Shown here: positions 1-7,870 of the stretch, piece after piece
Numbering within the stretch: position 1 is the stretch's first letter
Layout of the letters: the number at the start of each line of letters is the position of its first letter
Origin: CAYNJF01 sp964397555
Lineage (GTDB): Bacteria > Pseudomonadota > Gammaproteobacteria > Berkiellales > Berkiellaceae
Direction of reading: 5' to 3'
Assembly: GCA_964397555.1 (NCBI GenBank)
Contig: CAYNJF010000008.1
Coordinates: 1 to 64,000 of the forward strand
DNA: 64,000 bases
Notes under the pieces: model-generated
The model's database searches: none
The model's input: only the letters and a program-made list of their open reading frames with translations
What the model was told of the DNA's origin: nothing
Position numbers and translations under genes: made by a program

Positions 1-285
1 ATGAAGCGTGCGGTTCAAAACGCGATGAGACTTGGCGCTGAAGGCATTAAGATCACCGTATCTGGTCGTCTTGGTGGTGCTGAGATTGCTCGTACTGAGT
101 GGTACCGTGAAGGTCGTGTGCCTTTGCACACATTCAGAGCGAACATTGACTACGCAACTGCTCGTGCTAACACAACGTACGGCGTGATCGGAGTTAAGGT
201 TTGGATCTTCAAAGGTGAAGTATTCGAGAAAATCTCCGAAATCGAAGAAGCGGTTGAGCAGCCTGAGAAGCAAAAGGGGAAGTAA
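1..285 (+). CDS. rpsC: 30S ribosomal protein S3 (uS3), 3' part only
   Basis: This is the C-terminal domain of S3, a small-subunit protein at the mRNA entry site. The 94 visible residues contain the hallmark stretches VSGRLGGAEIARTEWY, EGRVPLHT and TTYGVIGVKVWIFKGE. The ATG at position 1 matches an internal methionine of S3, which is normally about 220-235 residues long. The N-terminal half with the KH domain therefore lies upstream of the window. The tail after KGE is short and Lys/Glu-rich, as usual for the family. rplP starts on the base after the stop codon, so the two are translationally coupled in the S10/spc transcription unit. Confidence 0.97.
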   Translation: MKRAVQNAMRLGAEGIKITVSGRLGGAEIARTEWYREGRVPLHTFRANIDYATARANTTYGVIGVKVWIFKGEVFEKISEIEEAVEQPEKQKGK

Positions 286-699
286 ATGTTACAGCCTAAA
301 CGCACAAAATTTAGAAAGCAGCATAAAGGCCGCAACCGTGGTAACTCCCTAAGAGCAAACAAGGTTTCTTTTGGTGAGTTTGGCTTGAAAGCCACCACTC
401 GCGGTCGCATCACCGCTCGCCAGATTGAGGCGGCTCGTCGTGCGATGAACCGTTACATCAAAAGGGGCGGTAAGATTTGGATCCGTATCTTCCCTGACAA
501 ACCAATCACTAAAAAACCATTAGAGGTTCGTCAAGGTAAAGGTAAAGGTAACGTAGAATACTGGGTTGCTTTGATCCAACCAGGTCGCATGTTGTATGAG
601 ATCGAAGGCGTACCACGTGACGTGGCCAAACGTGCTTTCGAACTTGGTGCTGCAAAGCTTCCAGTGAGCACCGAATTTGTTGAAAGGACAGTAATGTAA
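286..699 (+). CDS. rplP: 50S ribosomal protein L16 (uL16)
   Basis: L16 is a large-subunit protein near the A site and peptidyl-transferase centre. The 137 residues are full length and start with the family signature MLQPKRTKFRKQHKGRNRG. Later motifs include RGRITARQIEAARRAM and the segment around WIRIFPDKPITKKP. The start codon follows the rpsC stop directly. The TAA stop shares its last base with the ATG of rpmC. Nothing in the sequence departs from the family. Confidence 0.98.
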   Translation: MLQPKRTKFRKQHKGRNRGNSLRANKVSFGEFGLKATTRGRITARQIEAARRAMNRYIKRGGKIWIRIFPDKPITKKPLEVRQGKGKGNVEYWVALIQPGRMLYEIEGVPRDVAKRAFELGAAKLPVSTEFVERTVM

Positions 700-905
700 T
701 GAGTAGCGCAAAAGAATTACATCAAATGACAAGAGATGAGCTTTCAACAAAGCTAAGCGAACTTGTCAAAGAAAATTTTAAGTTAAAGATGCAGCATGGT
801 TCTGGTCAGTTAAACCAGCACCATCTTTTGAAACAAGTTCGTCGTGATATTGCTCGCGTGAAGACCATAATGCATCAAAAGAGTAATCAAGAGGTGAGCG
901 CATGA
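699..905 (+). CDS. rpmC: 50S ribosomal protein L29 (uL29)
   Basis: L29 is a small helical protein at the polypeptide exit tunnel. The 68 residues show the expected helical hairpin: a MTRDELSTKLSELVKENFKL helix, then QHGSGQLNQHHLLKQVRRDIARVKT. It overlaps the rplP stop by one base and the rpsQ start by four bases (ATGA), which implies translational coupling. Length and order are normal for the spc region. Confidence 0.96.
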   Translation: MSSAKELHQMTRDELSTKLSELVKENFKLKMQHGSGQLNQHHLLKQVRRDIARVKTIMHQKSNQEVSA

Positions 906-1159
906 GCGAGACAACTCAACGTACAATTGTAGGCCGTGTGACCAGCGACAAGCGCGATAAGTCCCGTACGGTCATCATCGAGTGGTCAAGACGCCATCCT
1001 TTATACAAAAAGGTTGTTCGTCAAAAGACCAAATGCCAAGTTCATGATGCTGATAACACATCTAAGCTAGGTGATTTAGTGGAAATCCGCCAGTGCCGTC
1101 CAATCTCCAAGACTAAGACTTGGGAACTTGTGGGCGTGGTTGAGCAAGCCCAGGGTTAA
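902..1159 (+). CDS. rpsQ: 30S ribosomal protein S17 (uS17)
   Basis: S17 is an OB-fold protein that binds 16S rRNA early in assembly. The 85 residues contain the typical core GRVTSDKRDKSRTV, HPLYKKVVRQKTK and the RPISKTKTWELV motif near the C terminus. The ATG overlaps the rpmC stop. A 31-base spacer follows before rplN and contains the rplN ribosome-binding site. Confidence 0.97.
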   Translation: MSETTQRTIVGRVTSDKRDKSRTVIIEWSRRHPLYKKVVRQKTKCQVHDADNTSKLGDLVEIRQCRPISKTKTWELVGVVEQAQG

Positions 1160-1190
1160 GTTTTAAAAGTTTTTGTAACGGAGACATAAG

Positions 1191-1556
1191 ATGATTCAGA
1201 TGCAAAGCGTTCTTGACGTAGCTGACAACAGCGGCGCTCGTCGAGTCATGTGCATCAAGGTGCTAGGCGGCTCTAAGCGTCGCTACGCTGGAATTGGTGA
1301 TATTATTCGCGTCACGGTCAAAGAGGCCATCCCTAGAGGTAAAGTCAAAAAAGGGGATGTTCTTTACGCGGTCGTGGTACGTACCCGCAAAGGGGTTCGT
1401 CGTGAAGATGGTTCATTGATTCGCTTTGATGGCAATGCAGTGGTTCTATTGAATGCACAAATGCAGCCAATCGGAACTCGTATTTTTGGCCCAGTTACTC
1501 GTGAATTGCGTCAAAAGTACATGAAGATCATTTCATTGGCGCCTGAAGTGTTGTAA
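1191..1556 (+). CDS. rplN: 50S ribosomal protein L14 (uL14)
   Basis: L14 is a five-stranded beta-barrel protein at the subunit interface. The 121 residues begin MIQMQSVLDVADNSGARRVM and carry GDIIRVTVKEAIPRGKVKKG and FGPVTRELR, all canonical. A GGAG-type Shine-Dalgarno sequence lies about ten bases before the ATG. Length matches the family (about 122 residues). Confidence 0.98.
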   Translation: MIQMQSVLDVADNSGARRVMCIKVLGGSKRRYAGIGDIIRVTVKEAIPRGKVKKGDVLYAVVVRTRKGVRREDGSLIRFDGNAVVLLNAQMQPIGTRIFGPVTRELRQKYMKIISLAPEVL

Positions 1557-1568
1557 GCGGAGATTGAC

Positions 1569-1907
1569 ATGAGAAAGATACGCAAAGGCGACAACATTCA
1601 AGTTTTGACCGGAAAGGATAAAGGTAAAACCGGTACAGTGTTGCAAGTCCTAGAAAAGAAGAGCAAACAAAAGACAGGTTTGTGGGTTTTAGTTGAAGGG
1701 ATCAACATCGTGAAAAAACACGTAAAAGGTAACCCTCAACTTCAAAAACCAGGTGGGATTCAATCTCAAGAGCGCCCGATTCATGCATCGAATGTCGCAT
1801 TGATTGATCCAACGACAAGTAAGCCATCCAGAGTGGGCATTAAAACCCTAGAAGATGGCGCTAAAGTGAGATATTTCAAAGCGTCTGGCGAGGTGTGTGA
1901 TGCCTAA
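1569..1907 (+). CDS. rplX: 50S ribosomal protein L24 (uL24)
   Basis: L24 is a KOW-domain protein that initiates large-subunit assembly. The 112 residues start MRKIRKGDNIQVLTGKDKGK, the KOW motif, followed by the segment leading to VEGINIVKKHVKGNPQ and the HASNVALIDP motif. A GGAG ribosome-binding site precedes the ATG. The 3' end overlaps the rplE start by a few bases. Confidence 0.97.
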   Translation: MRKIRKGDNIQVLTGKDKGKTGTVLQVLEKKSKQKTGLWVLVEGINIVKKHVKGNPQLQKPGGIQSQERPIHASNVALIDPTTSKPSRVGIKTLEDGAKVRYFKASGEVCDA

Positions 1908-2487
1908 ATTGAATGCAAATACTCCAGATAAATTGACATTGAGCCTTAAAGAACACTACGAAAAAGTAGTGGTTCCAGGCATGATGGAAAAGTTTGGTTA
2001 CAAAAACCCTATGCAAGTGCCAAAGCTTGAAAAAATCGTTTTGAACATGGGTGTTGGTGCAGCCGCTCAAAACAAGAAATTGATTGAAGGTGCGGTCAAA
2101 GACATGACTGCAATCAGTGGTCAAAAAGCTCAAGTGACTAAGACTCGCAAATCCATCGCAGGATTTAAGATTCGTGACGGATGGCCTATCGGTTGTAAAG
2201 TGACCTTGCGTCGTGACCGTATGTATGAGTTTTTCAATCGCTTGATTGCTATCGCCTTACCAAGAACTCGTGACTTTCGTGGTTTAAGCCCTAAGGGTTT
2301 TGATTCTCGCGGTAACTACAACTTTGGTATCAAAGAGCAAATCATCTTCCCTGAAGCTGACTTTGACAAGGTGGATGAAGTGCGCGGTATGAACATCACC
2401 ATCACCACGACGGCTCGTACAGACGAAGAAGGCCTAGCTTTACTTCGTTTGTTCAAATTCCCATTGCGTGAAGCACCCCAAGGATAA
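1900..2487 (+). CDS. rplE: 50S ribosomal protein L5 (uL5)
   Basis: L5 binds 5S rRNA in the central protuberance. Typical segments are VPKLEKIVLNMGVG, KTRKSIAGFKIRDGWPIG, KVTLRRDRMYEFFNRL and GNYNFGIKEQIIFPE. The ATG at 1900 is chosen; a GTG immediately before it could also initiate and would add one residue. The product is 195 residues, slightly longer than the usual 178-180, mainly through an N-terminal extension. It overlaps the end of rplX by eight bases. Confidence 0.97.
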   Translation: MPKLNANTPDKLTLSLKEHYEKVVVPGMMEKFGYKNPMQVPKLEKIVLNMGVGAAAQNKKLIEGAVKDMTAISGQKAQVTKTRKSIAGFKIRDGWPIGCKVTLRRDRMYEFFNRLIAIALPRTRDFRGLSPKGFDSRGNYNFGIKEQIIFPEADFDKVDEVRGMNITITTTARTDEEGLALLRLFKFPLREAPQG

Positions 2488-2490
2488 GAT

Positions 2491-2796
2491 ATGGCAAGTA
2501 ATAGAATGATTGCGCGCGAGAAAAAGCGCCAAAAACAAGTCCAGCTAAAGCAGCAACGACGTGACGAGTTAAGAGCTCAATTGAAAGATCCTTCTTTGTC
2601 TTTGGAAGAGAAATTCGAAGTTCATAGAAAGATGAAAAAACTTGGCCGTGATTCTAACAAAATCCGCTTAAGCAACCGTTGCCGTTATACGGGTCGTGCC
2701 CATGGTGTCATCGGTAAATTTGGTATGTCACGCATCATGATTCGCAACAACACTATGCTAGGTCATATGCCGGGCATGGTGATGGCAAGCTGGTAA
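2491..2796 (+). CDS. rpsN: 30S ribosomal protein S14 (uS14), zinc-free long form
   Basis: S14 belongs to the head of the small subunit. The 101 residues match the long form without a zinc-ribbon, which is usual in Gammaproteobacteria. The C-terminal half has RLSNRCRYTGRAHGVIGKFG, where the CxxC pairs of the short form are absent. It lies three bases after rplE and is followed by rpsH, the standard order. Confidence 0.97.
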   Translation: MASNRMIAREKKRQKQVQLKQQRRDELRAQLKDPSLSLEEKFEVHRKMKKLGRDSNKIRLSNRCRYTGRAHGVIGKFGMSRIMIRNNTMLGHMPGMVMASW

Positions 2797-2811
2797 GCAA
2801 GAGGTATTAAG

Positions 2812-3204
2812 ATGAGTTTACAAGACCCAATTTCCGATATGTTGACTCGCATTCGTAACGGCCAACAAGCCCGTCACGAATCAGTCAGCATGCCAGCGTC
2901 CAAATTAAAGACTTCCATTTTGGATGTCATGAAAGACGAAGGTTACATCACTGATTATTCTGTTGAGGAAGGTGCTAAGCCAACGTTAACAGTCGCGTTG
3001 AAGTACTACGAAGGCAAAGGCGTTATCGCTAAGCTTTCACGTGCTTCAAGACCAGGCCTTAGACACTATGCCGGTAAAAATGAATTACCTGAAGTTTTGG
3101 AAGGCCTTGGTGTATCAATCATTTCAACATCAAAGGGCGTGATGTCAAATCGCGCTGCCCAGGCTCAAGGCCTTGGTGGTGAAGTCCTTTGTTTCGTCGA
3201 GTAA
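2812..3204 (+). CDS. rpsH: 30S ribosomal protein S8 (uS8)
   Basis: S8 is a primary 16S rRNA-binding protein. In E. coli it also represses the spc operon at the L5 region; whether it does so here is not shown. The 130 residues begin with SLQDPISDMLTRIRNGQ and end with the conserved STSKGVMSNRAAQAQGLGGE region. A GAGGT ribosome-binding site precedes the ATG. Confidence 0.98.
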   Translation: MSLQDPISDMLTRIRNGQQARHESVSMPASKLKTSILDVMKDEGYITDYSVEEGAKPTLTVALKYYEGKGVIAKLSRASRPGLRHYAGKNELPEVLEGLGVSIISTSKGVMSNRAAQAQGLGGEVLCFVE

Positions 3205-3214
3205 GAGGTCGGTA

Positions 3215-3790
3215 ATGGAACAAAATGTAAGTACATCACGCGTTGGAAAGCAGCCCATTCAATTACCGAAAGGTGTGGAATGCAACATCAGCGCTGACAA
3301 AGTAGACATCAAAGGAGCAAAAGGACAATTGTCTTTTGACCTTCCTACTGGTGTAGAAGTCACTTTAGATGATGGTCATGTTCATGTAAGAGGCATTGAC
3401 GGCGTTGATAATGCAAGAGCATTGTCTGGTACGGTCCGTTCAATCCTTAATAATCATGTAACTGGCGTCTCTGATGGCTTTATTAAAAAGTTAGCCTTGG
3501 TTGGCGTAGGTTACCGTGCTAAAGCCGCGAAAGCTGGCAACACGTATAAGCTTGATTTAACGCTTGGTTTGTCTCATCCCGTGGTTTATGAGGCGCCAGA
3601 AGCCATCACGATTGAAACGCCTTCCAACACCGAAATCGTTGTCTCAGGCATCGATAAGCAATTGGTTGGTCAAGTCGCAGCGGACATTCGTGGCATCTGC
3701 GGTGGCGTAAGAAAACCTGAACCTTACAAAGGTAAAGGTATTCGTTATGCTGATGAGCGCGTCATCATGAAAGAAGCCAAGAAAAAGTAA
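3215..3790 (+). CDS. rplF: 50S ribosomal protein L6 (uL6)
   Basis: L6 lies near the sarcin-ricin loop. The 191 residues contain SRVGKQPIQLPKGVE at the start and the C-terminal RNA-binding motif RKPEPYKGKGIRYADE. The frame is open back to 3173 inside rpsH. The ATG at 3215 is preferred because it follows a GAGG-type ribosome-binding site and puts the SRVGK motif close to the N terminus. The product is about 14 residues longer than E. coli L6 (177). Confidence 0.97.
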   Translation: MEQNVSTSRVGKQPIQLPKGVECNISADKVDIKGAKGQLSFDLPTGVEVTLDDGHVHVRGIDGVDNARALSGTVRSILNNHVTGVSDGFIKKLALVGVGYRAKAAKAGNTYKLDLTLGLSHPVVYEAPEAITIETPSNTEIVVSGIDKQLVGQVAADIRGICGGVRKPEPYKGKGIRYADERVIMKEAKKK

Positions 3791-3802
3791 GCAGGTAAGA
3801 AG

Positions 3803-4171
3803 ATGAACGACAAAATTCAAAAGAGAGCAAAGCGAGCAAAGAAAACTTCCATGCACATCAAGAGAATGGGCATTGAGAAGGGTGTTGCTCGTATGATCAT
3901 CAATCGCAGCTCTCAACACATCTACGCTCAGATTTTGTCTCCCGTAGGCGGCAAAGTATTGGCAAGCGCTTCTTCTGTTGAGAAAGACGTGCGTGCGCAA
4001 ATGGGCTCAGCAGACAAGAAGGGTATCGCTAAAATCGTTGGGCAATTAATTGCTGAGCGTGCTAAGCAAGCAGGTGTTGAGAAAGTCGCCTGTGACCGTT
4101 CTGGGTTTAAGTATCATGGTCGTATCGCAGCACTTGTAGACAGTGCCCGCGAAACTGGCTTAGCTGTTTGA
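3803..4171 (+). CDS. rplR: 50S ribosomal protein L18 (uL18)
   Basis: L18 binds 5S rRNA together with L5. The 122 residues have the basic N terminus (KIQKRAKRAKKTSMHIKRMG), the IINRSSQHIYAQI strand region and the C-terminal DRSGFKYHGRIAALVDSARE motif that marks the family. Length is close to the usual 117. The gene lies between rplF and rpsE, as expected. Confidence 0.97.
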   Translation: MNDKIQKRAKRAKKTSMHIKRMGIEKGVARMIINRSSQHIYAQILSPVGGKVLASASSVEKDVRAQMGSADKKGIAKIVGQLIAERAKQAGVEKVACDRSGFKYHGRIAALVDSARETGLAV

Positions 4172-4181
4172 GGAATTAATC

Positions 4182-4703
4182 ATGGCTGCAAAACAAGAAT
4201 CCAAAACCGAAGGTCAGTACGAAGAAAGACTGATCAAGGTCGTCAGAACTTCCAAGACCATCAAAGGTGGTCGTAAGTTCAGCTTTTCCGCTCTCGTGGT
4301 CATTGGCAACATGAAAGGTCGTGTCGGGCTTGGTCATGGTAAAGCGAATGAAGTTCCAGAAGCGATTCGTAAAGCGAATGAAGCGGCACGTCGTAACTTG
4401 GTCGATATTCCAATGAATGGAACTACCATTCATCACACCATCGAATCACGTCACGGTGCGTCTAAAGTCTTCATGAAGCCTGCTTCTGAAGGTACTGGGG
4501 TCATCGCCGGTGGTGCTATGCGCTCTATTTTAGAAGTGGCTGGTATTTCAAACGTACTTTCTAAGTGCTATGGCTCAACCAACCCGTTCAACGTGGCCGT
4601 TGCTACGATTGAAGGTTTGAGACAATCCGCTTCTCCTGTAAGCGTGGCTCAAAAGCGTGGTAAAGCAGTTGAATACATCACAGGTGCGCAACATGGCGAA
4701 TAA
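4182..4703 (+). CDS. rpsE: 30S ribosomal protein S5 (uS5)
   Basis: S5 shapes the mRNA entry channel and affects decoding fidelity. The 173 residues carry the double-stranded-RNA-binding-like N domain (ERLIKVVRTSKTIKGGRKFS, LGHGKANEVPEAIRKA) and the C domain GTGVIAGGAMRSILEVAGI. The 3' end overlaps rpmD by 11 bases in a different frame. Confidence 0.97.
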   Translation: MAAKQESKTEGQYEERLIKVVRTSKTIKGGRKFSFSALVVIGNMKGRVGLGHGKANEVPEAIRKANEAARRNLVDIPMNGTTIHHTIESRHGASKVFMKPASEGTGVIAGGAMRSILEVAGISNVLSKCYGSTNPFNVAVATIEGLRQSASPVSVAQKRGKAVEYITGAQHGE

Positions 4704-4884
4704 AAAAGATAAAACAGTGAAAGTGACTTTGACGAAAAGTCTTTCTGGCAGAAAGAAATCGCATATTGCTTGTGCTCGTGGTCTTGGATTACGTCGTATT
4801 CGTCATACGGTTGAAGTGCAAGACACGGACTGCAACCGTGGCATGATTCGCGAAATCCAGTACATGGTGGAAGTTGAGGACTAA
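4693..4884 (+). CDS. rpmD: 50S ribosomal protein L30 (uL30)
   Basis: L30 is a small alpha/beta large-subunit protein. The 63 residues contain KVTLTKSLSGRKKSHIACAR and LGLRRIRHTVEVQDTDCNRG, the family core. The ATG at 4693 overlaps the rpsE stop; the same frame is open upstream, but the conserved protein starts here. Length matches the usual 58-60 residues. Confidence 0.96.
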   Translation: MANKKDKTVKVTLTKSLSGRKKSHIACARGLGLRRIRHTVEVQDTDCNRGMIREIQYMVEVED

Positions 4885-4886
4885 TC

Positions 4887-5333
4887 ATGACTATGAAACT
4901 TAATTCAATGTCTCCAGCAGACGGCGCAAAAAAAGCCGCTAAGCGTGTTGGCCGTGGACCAGGTAGCGGCACAGGCAAAACCTGTGGTCGTGGTGTAAAA
5001 GGTCAAAAATCACGTTCAGGTGGTTACCACAAGGTTGGTTTTGAAGGTGGGCAAATGCCTCTTCAAAGACGTCTTCCTAAAGTGGGTTTTACCTCACGCA
5101 AGTCGTTGACTCAAATGAGTATCCGTTTGTCAGAGCTTAACTTAGTAGAAGGCGATGTAATCACGCTTGATACATTAAAAGCCGCTAACATCATTCCTAA
5201 GAATGTGAAGACCGTTAAGATCTTCAAAAGCGGTGAGCTTACTAAAGCGGTAACGGTAAAAGGTATTTCAGTGACCAAGGGTGCTGTTGAAGTGATTGAA
5301 TCACTCAAAGGCAAGGTAGAAAGCGGAGCTTAA
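4887..5333 (+). CDS. rplO: 50S ribosomal protein L15 (uL15)
   Basis: L15 is a late-assembling large-subunit protein. The 148 residues show the Gly/Lys-rich N-terminal extension (KRVGRGPGSGTGKTCGRGVK, GQKSRSGGYHKVGFEGGQMP) and the C-terminal domain ending in VKGISVTKGAVEVIES. A second ATG two codons in is an alternative start. secY follows after four bases. Confidence 0.97.
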   Translation: MTMKLNSMSPADGAKKAAKRVGRGPGSGTGKTCGRGVKGQKSRSGGYHKVGFEGGQMPLQRRLPKVGFTSRKSLTQMSIRLSELNLVEGDVITLDTLKAANIIPKNVKTVKIFKSGELTKAVTVKGISVTKGAVEVIESLKGKVESGA

Positions 5334-5337
5334 TTGA

Positions 5338-6669
5338 ATGTCAGGAACGAATGTTGCTCGTCATATGAGCGGTTTGCAAGAATTGAAAAGCCGTTTATGG
5401 TATGTGTTTATGGCCCTTGTGATTTATCGCGTGGGTGCACACATCCCCGTTCCTGGGCTTGATCCTTCTCAACTACAATCGTTGTTCCAAGGATCAAGCG
5501 GCCTATTTGGTCTGTTTAACTTATTCTCTGGTGGTGCCTTACAAAGGTTGTCCATCTTTGCCCTAGGTATTATGCCCTACATCTCGGCTTCCATTATTAT
5601 TCAGCTGTTGTCGGCCATATCGCCGTATTTTGAGCAATTGAAGAAAGAAGGTGAGACGGGGCGTCGTAAATTAACCCAATACACAAGGTACAGCACGTTA
5701 GTGCTCGCTACGTTCCAAGCTTTTGCAATGGCATCGTTCATTGCTTCTCAAAGCCCGAATTTAGCTCCAAGTGCGATTTATTACTTTACGACAGTCGTAA
5801 CTTTGGTCACAGGAACCATGTTCTTGATGTGGCTGGGTGAGCGCATCACAGAATGTGGCGTTGGTAACGGTATTTCCCTCATTATTTTTGCGGGGATCGT
5901 TGCAGGCTTACCGAGTGCCATTGTGAATACCTTAGATCAAGTAAGACAAGGCGTCCTTCAGCCTTTAGCGCTGATTGTTTTGATTGCCTTACTATTGGGT
6001 GTGACCGCCTTTATTGTGTTTATGGAGCGCGGACAACGTCGAATACCGGTGAATTATGCCAAAAGGCAGCAAGGTAATCGTATGTATGCCCAACAGCAAA
6101 GTCACTTGCCTTTTAAAGTGAACATGGCTGGTGTGATTCCACCAATCTTTGCTTCCTCAGTCATCCTGTTCCCAGCGACGTTGGGTAAGATGTTCTCTGG
6201 GGGTGATCAGGATTCATGGCTAGCGGACATAGGTATGGCTTTGAGCCCAGGCCAACCGTTGTACGTCATGTTCTTAGGTGGTGCTATTTTATTCTTCGCG
6301 TTTTTCTACACCGCTTTGGTGTTCAACCCAAGAGAAACCGCAGATAACCTCAAGCGAGGCGGTGCGTTCATTCCGGGGATTCGTCCAGGTGAACAAACCA
6401 CAAGATACATCGACAAAGTGATGACAAGACTGACCTTTGTGGGTGGTTTATACATCATGGCGGTGGCTCTTTTACCTGAGTTCCTAATATTAGGTTGGCA
6501 GGTGCCGTTCTACTTCGGTGGAACATCGTTATTGATTATTGTAGTTGTGGTGATGGATTTCATCTCACAGGTGCAAGCACACTTAATGTCTTCTCAATAC
6601 GAGTCACTTATTAAGAAGGCTAACGTAAAAAATAAGCCATCTGATGGCGGTGGATTCGGGTTATTTTAG
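5338..6669 (+). CDS. secY: Preprotein translocase channel subunit SecY
   Basis: SecY forms the inner-membrane protein-conducting channel with SecE and SecG. The 443 residues match the normal length (E. coli 443). Ten hydrophobic membrane segments can be traced. Signature stretches include VYRVGAHIPVPGLDP-like residues near 35, the plug-region GLFNLFSGGAL, GNGISLIIFAGIVAGLPSA and the cytosolic loop RRIPVNYAKRQ. It lies at its standard place between rplO and rpmJ, so it is made together with the ribosome. Confidence 0.98.
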   Translation: MSGTNVARHMSGLQELKSRLWYVFMALVIYRVGAHIPVPGLDPSQLQSLFQGSSGLFGLFNLFSGGALQRLSIFALGIMPYISASIIIQLLSAISPYFEQLKKEGETGRRKLTQYTRYSTLVLATFQAFAMASFIASQSPNLAPSAIYYFTTVVTLVTGTMFLMWLGERITECGVGNGISLIIFAGIVAGLPSAIVNTLDQVRQGVLQPLALIVLIALLLGVTAFIVFMERGQRRIPVNYAKRQQGNRMYAQQQSHLPFKVNMAGVIPPIFASSVILFPATLGKMFSGGDQDSWLADIGMALSPGQPLYVMFLGGAILFFAFFYTALVFNPRETADNLKRGGAFIPGIRPGEQTTRYIDKVMTRLTFVGGLYIMAVALLPEFLILGWQVPFYFGGTSLLIIVVVVMDFISQVQAHLMSSQYESLIKKANVKNKPSDGGGFGLF

Positions 6670-6681
6670 GAGTATTTTAAG

Positions 6682-6798
6682 ATGAAGGTTAGAGCTTCAG
6701 TGAAGAAAATTTGCAAAAGCTGCAAAGTAATCAAGAGACACGGCAAAGTACGTGTTATTTGTGACGCAAATCCAAGGCATAAGCAAGTCCAAGGTTAG
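6682..6798 (+). CDS. rpmJ: 50S ribosomal protein L36 (bL36), zinc-ribbon form
   Basis: This 38-residue gene starts with MKVRASVKKICKSC and has the C-x2-C ... C ... H arrangement (CKSC, then CDANPRHK). That is the zinc-binding version of L36, the last protein of the spc operon. It follows secY by 12 bases with an AGGAG ribosome-binding site. It is short and easily missed, but every conserved position is present. Confidence 0.95.
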   Translation: MKVRASVKKICKSCKVIKRHGKVRVICDANPRHKQVQG

Positions 6799-6904
6799 CC
6801 AAAAGCTGGCAATTTGGTTAGCATTATGCTTTAATTTGGGTTTTATTTTTATCGTGTGTGGGACGATTCCTGCGTAATAAGTTTAAGTTGGGGGTTTGTC
6901 GTAA
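6799..6904 (+). other. spc/alpha junction: possible promoter and S4-responsive leader
   Basis: The 106 bases between rpmJ and rpsM are the largest gap inside the ribosomal block. In E. coli the alpha operon starts here and its mRNA leader binds S4. An imperfect hairpin (TAGCCAA pairing with TTGGTTA, one G-U pair) begins at the rpmJ stop, followed by an AT-rich stretch. No convincing -35/-10 pair could be picked. A regulatory role is inferred from position only. Confidence 0.3.
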
Positions 6905-7300
6905 ATGGCAGCTACTGTAATGCGTATTCAAGGTGTGCCTTTGCCTAATAATAAGGCCACTGCACATGCTTTGACCGCGATCTATGGCATTGGTATTAAG
7001 ACCGCTAGAGACATCTGTAAAGCTGCAGGTGTGGACACTAATACTCGATTAGGTCAGATCGAAGAGTCTGATAAGCAAGCGATTGAGTCAGAGATTGAAA
7101 GATTGATTGGCGCTGGCGACCTTGTGATTGAAGGTGAGCTAAGACGTGAAATTGCTGGAAACATCGAGCGTTTGAAGCGTATTAAGTGCTACAGAGGTTT
7201 GCGTCACAGAAACAAGCTTCCAGCACGTGGTCAGCGTACCAAGACGAACGCTCGTACTCGCAAAGGTAAGAAGAAGCTTGTCGCAGGCAAGAAAAAGTAG
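6905..7300 (+). CDS. rpsM: 30S ribosomal protein S13 (uS13)
   Basis: S13 lies in the head of the small subunit and contacts the P-site tRNA and L5. The C-terminal half is canonical: RREIAGNIERLKRIKCYRGL, RHRNKLPARGQRTKTNART. The 131 residues exceed the usual 118 because of small insertions in the N-terminal helical domain and a Lys-rich tail. A start at the second ATG (6920) is possible but has no ribosome-binding site. It is the first gene of the alpha block. Confidence 0.96.
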   Translation: MAATVMRIQGVPLPNNKATAHALTAIYGIGIKTARDICKAAGVDTNTRLGQIEESDKQAIESEIERLIGAGDLVIEGELRREIAGNIERLKRIKCYRGLRHRNKLPARGQRTKTNARTRKGKKKLVAGKKK

Positions 7301-7327
7301 TTAACTAAATCATTGGAACATTAGATT

Positions 7328-7843
7328 ATGTCTGAACAACAAAACACTGAAGAAGCTGTGACAAGCGCTCAAGCTCCTCAAGTAGAGAGCACAGAAGAGG
7401 GTTCACAAACTGAATCAGGCGAAGGCAGCGAAGGTTCTTCAGCGGCCTCTGGTGATACCAAAACCAAAGCCAGACGTTCAAGAAAATATAAGCGTATCGT
7501 CTCAGATGTCATTGTTCACATCCACGCCACGTTTAACAACACAATCATCACTGTCACAGACGTTAAAGGTAACACTTTAAGCTGGGCAACAGCGGGTGGT
7601 AGTGGCTTTAGAGGTTCTCGTAAGAGCACGCCTTTCGCGGGTCAGGTAGCGACAACTCGTGCCTTGCAAAAAGCTAAAGAGCTTTATGGCATTGAGAGCG
7701 CTGAAATCCGTGTATCAGGTCCTGGACCAGGTCGTGATGCCTCTATCAGAGCTGTTAAAGACTTTGTCAGCATCAGTGCAATTTGCGATGTTACTGGCAT
7801 TCCATTTAATGGTTGTCGTGCGCCTAAAGAACGCAGAGTTTAA
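7328..7843 (+). CDS. rpsK: 30S ribosomal protein S11 (uS11) with acidic N-terminal extension
   Basis: S11 lines the platform of the small subunit. The core is canonical from about residue 50: VHIHATFNNTIITVTDVKGN, GGSGFRGSRKSTPFAGQVA, SGPGPGRDASIRA and the final APKERRV. The protein is 171 residues, against about 129 in E. coli. The extra 40-45 residues are a low-complexity Glu/Ser/Gly/Thr stretch followed by KTKARRSRKYKR. There is no internal ATG that would give a normal-length protein, so the extension is probably real. Confidence 0.96.
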   Translation: MSEQQNTEEAVTSAQAPQVESTEEGSQTESGEGSEGSSAASGDTKTKARRSRKYKRIVSDVIVHIHATFNNTIITVTDVKGNTLSWATAGGSGFRGSRKSTPFAGQVATTRALQKAKELYGIESAEIRVSGPGPGRDASIRAVKDFVSISAICDVTGIPFNGCRAPKERRV

Positions 7844-7870
7844 TTGAATTAATTTATTGGTGTAAATTCT

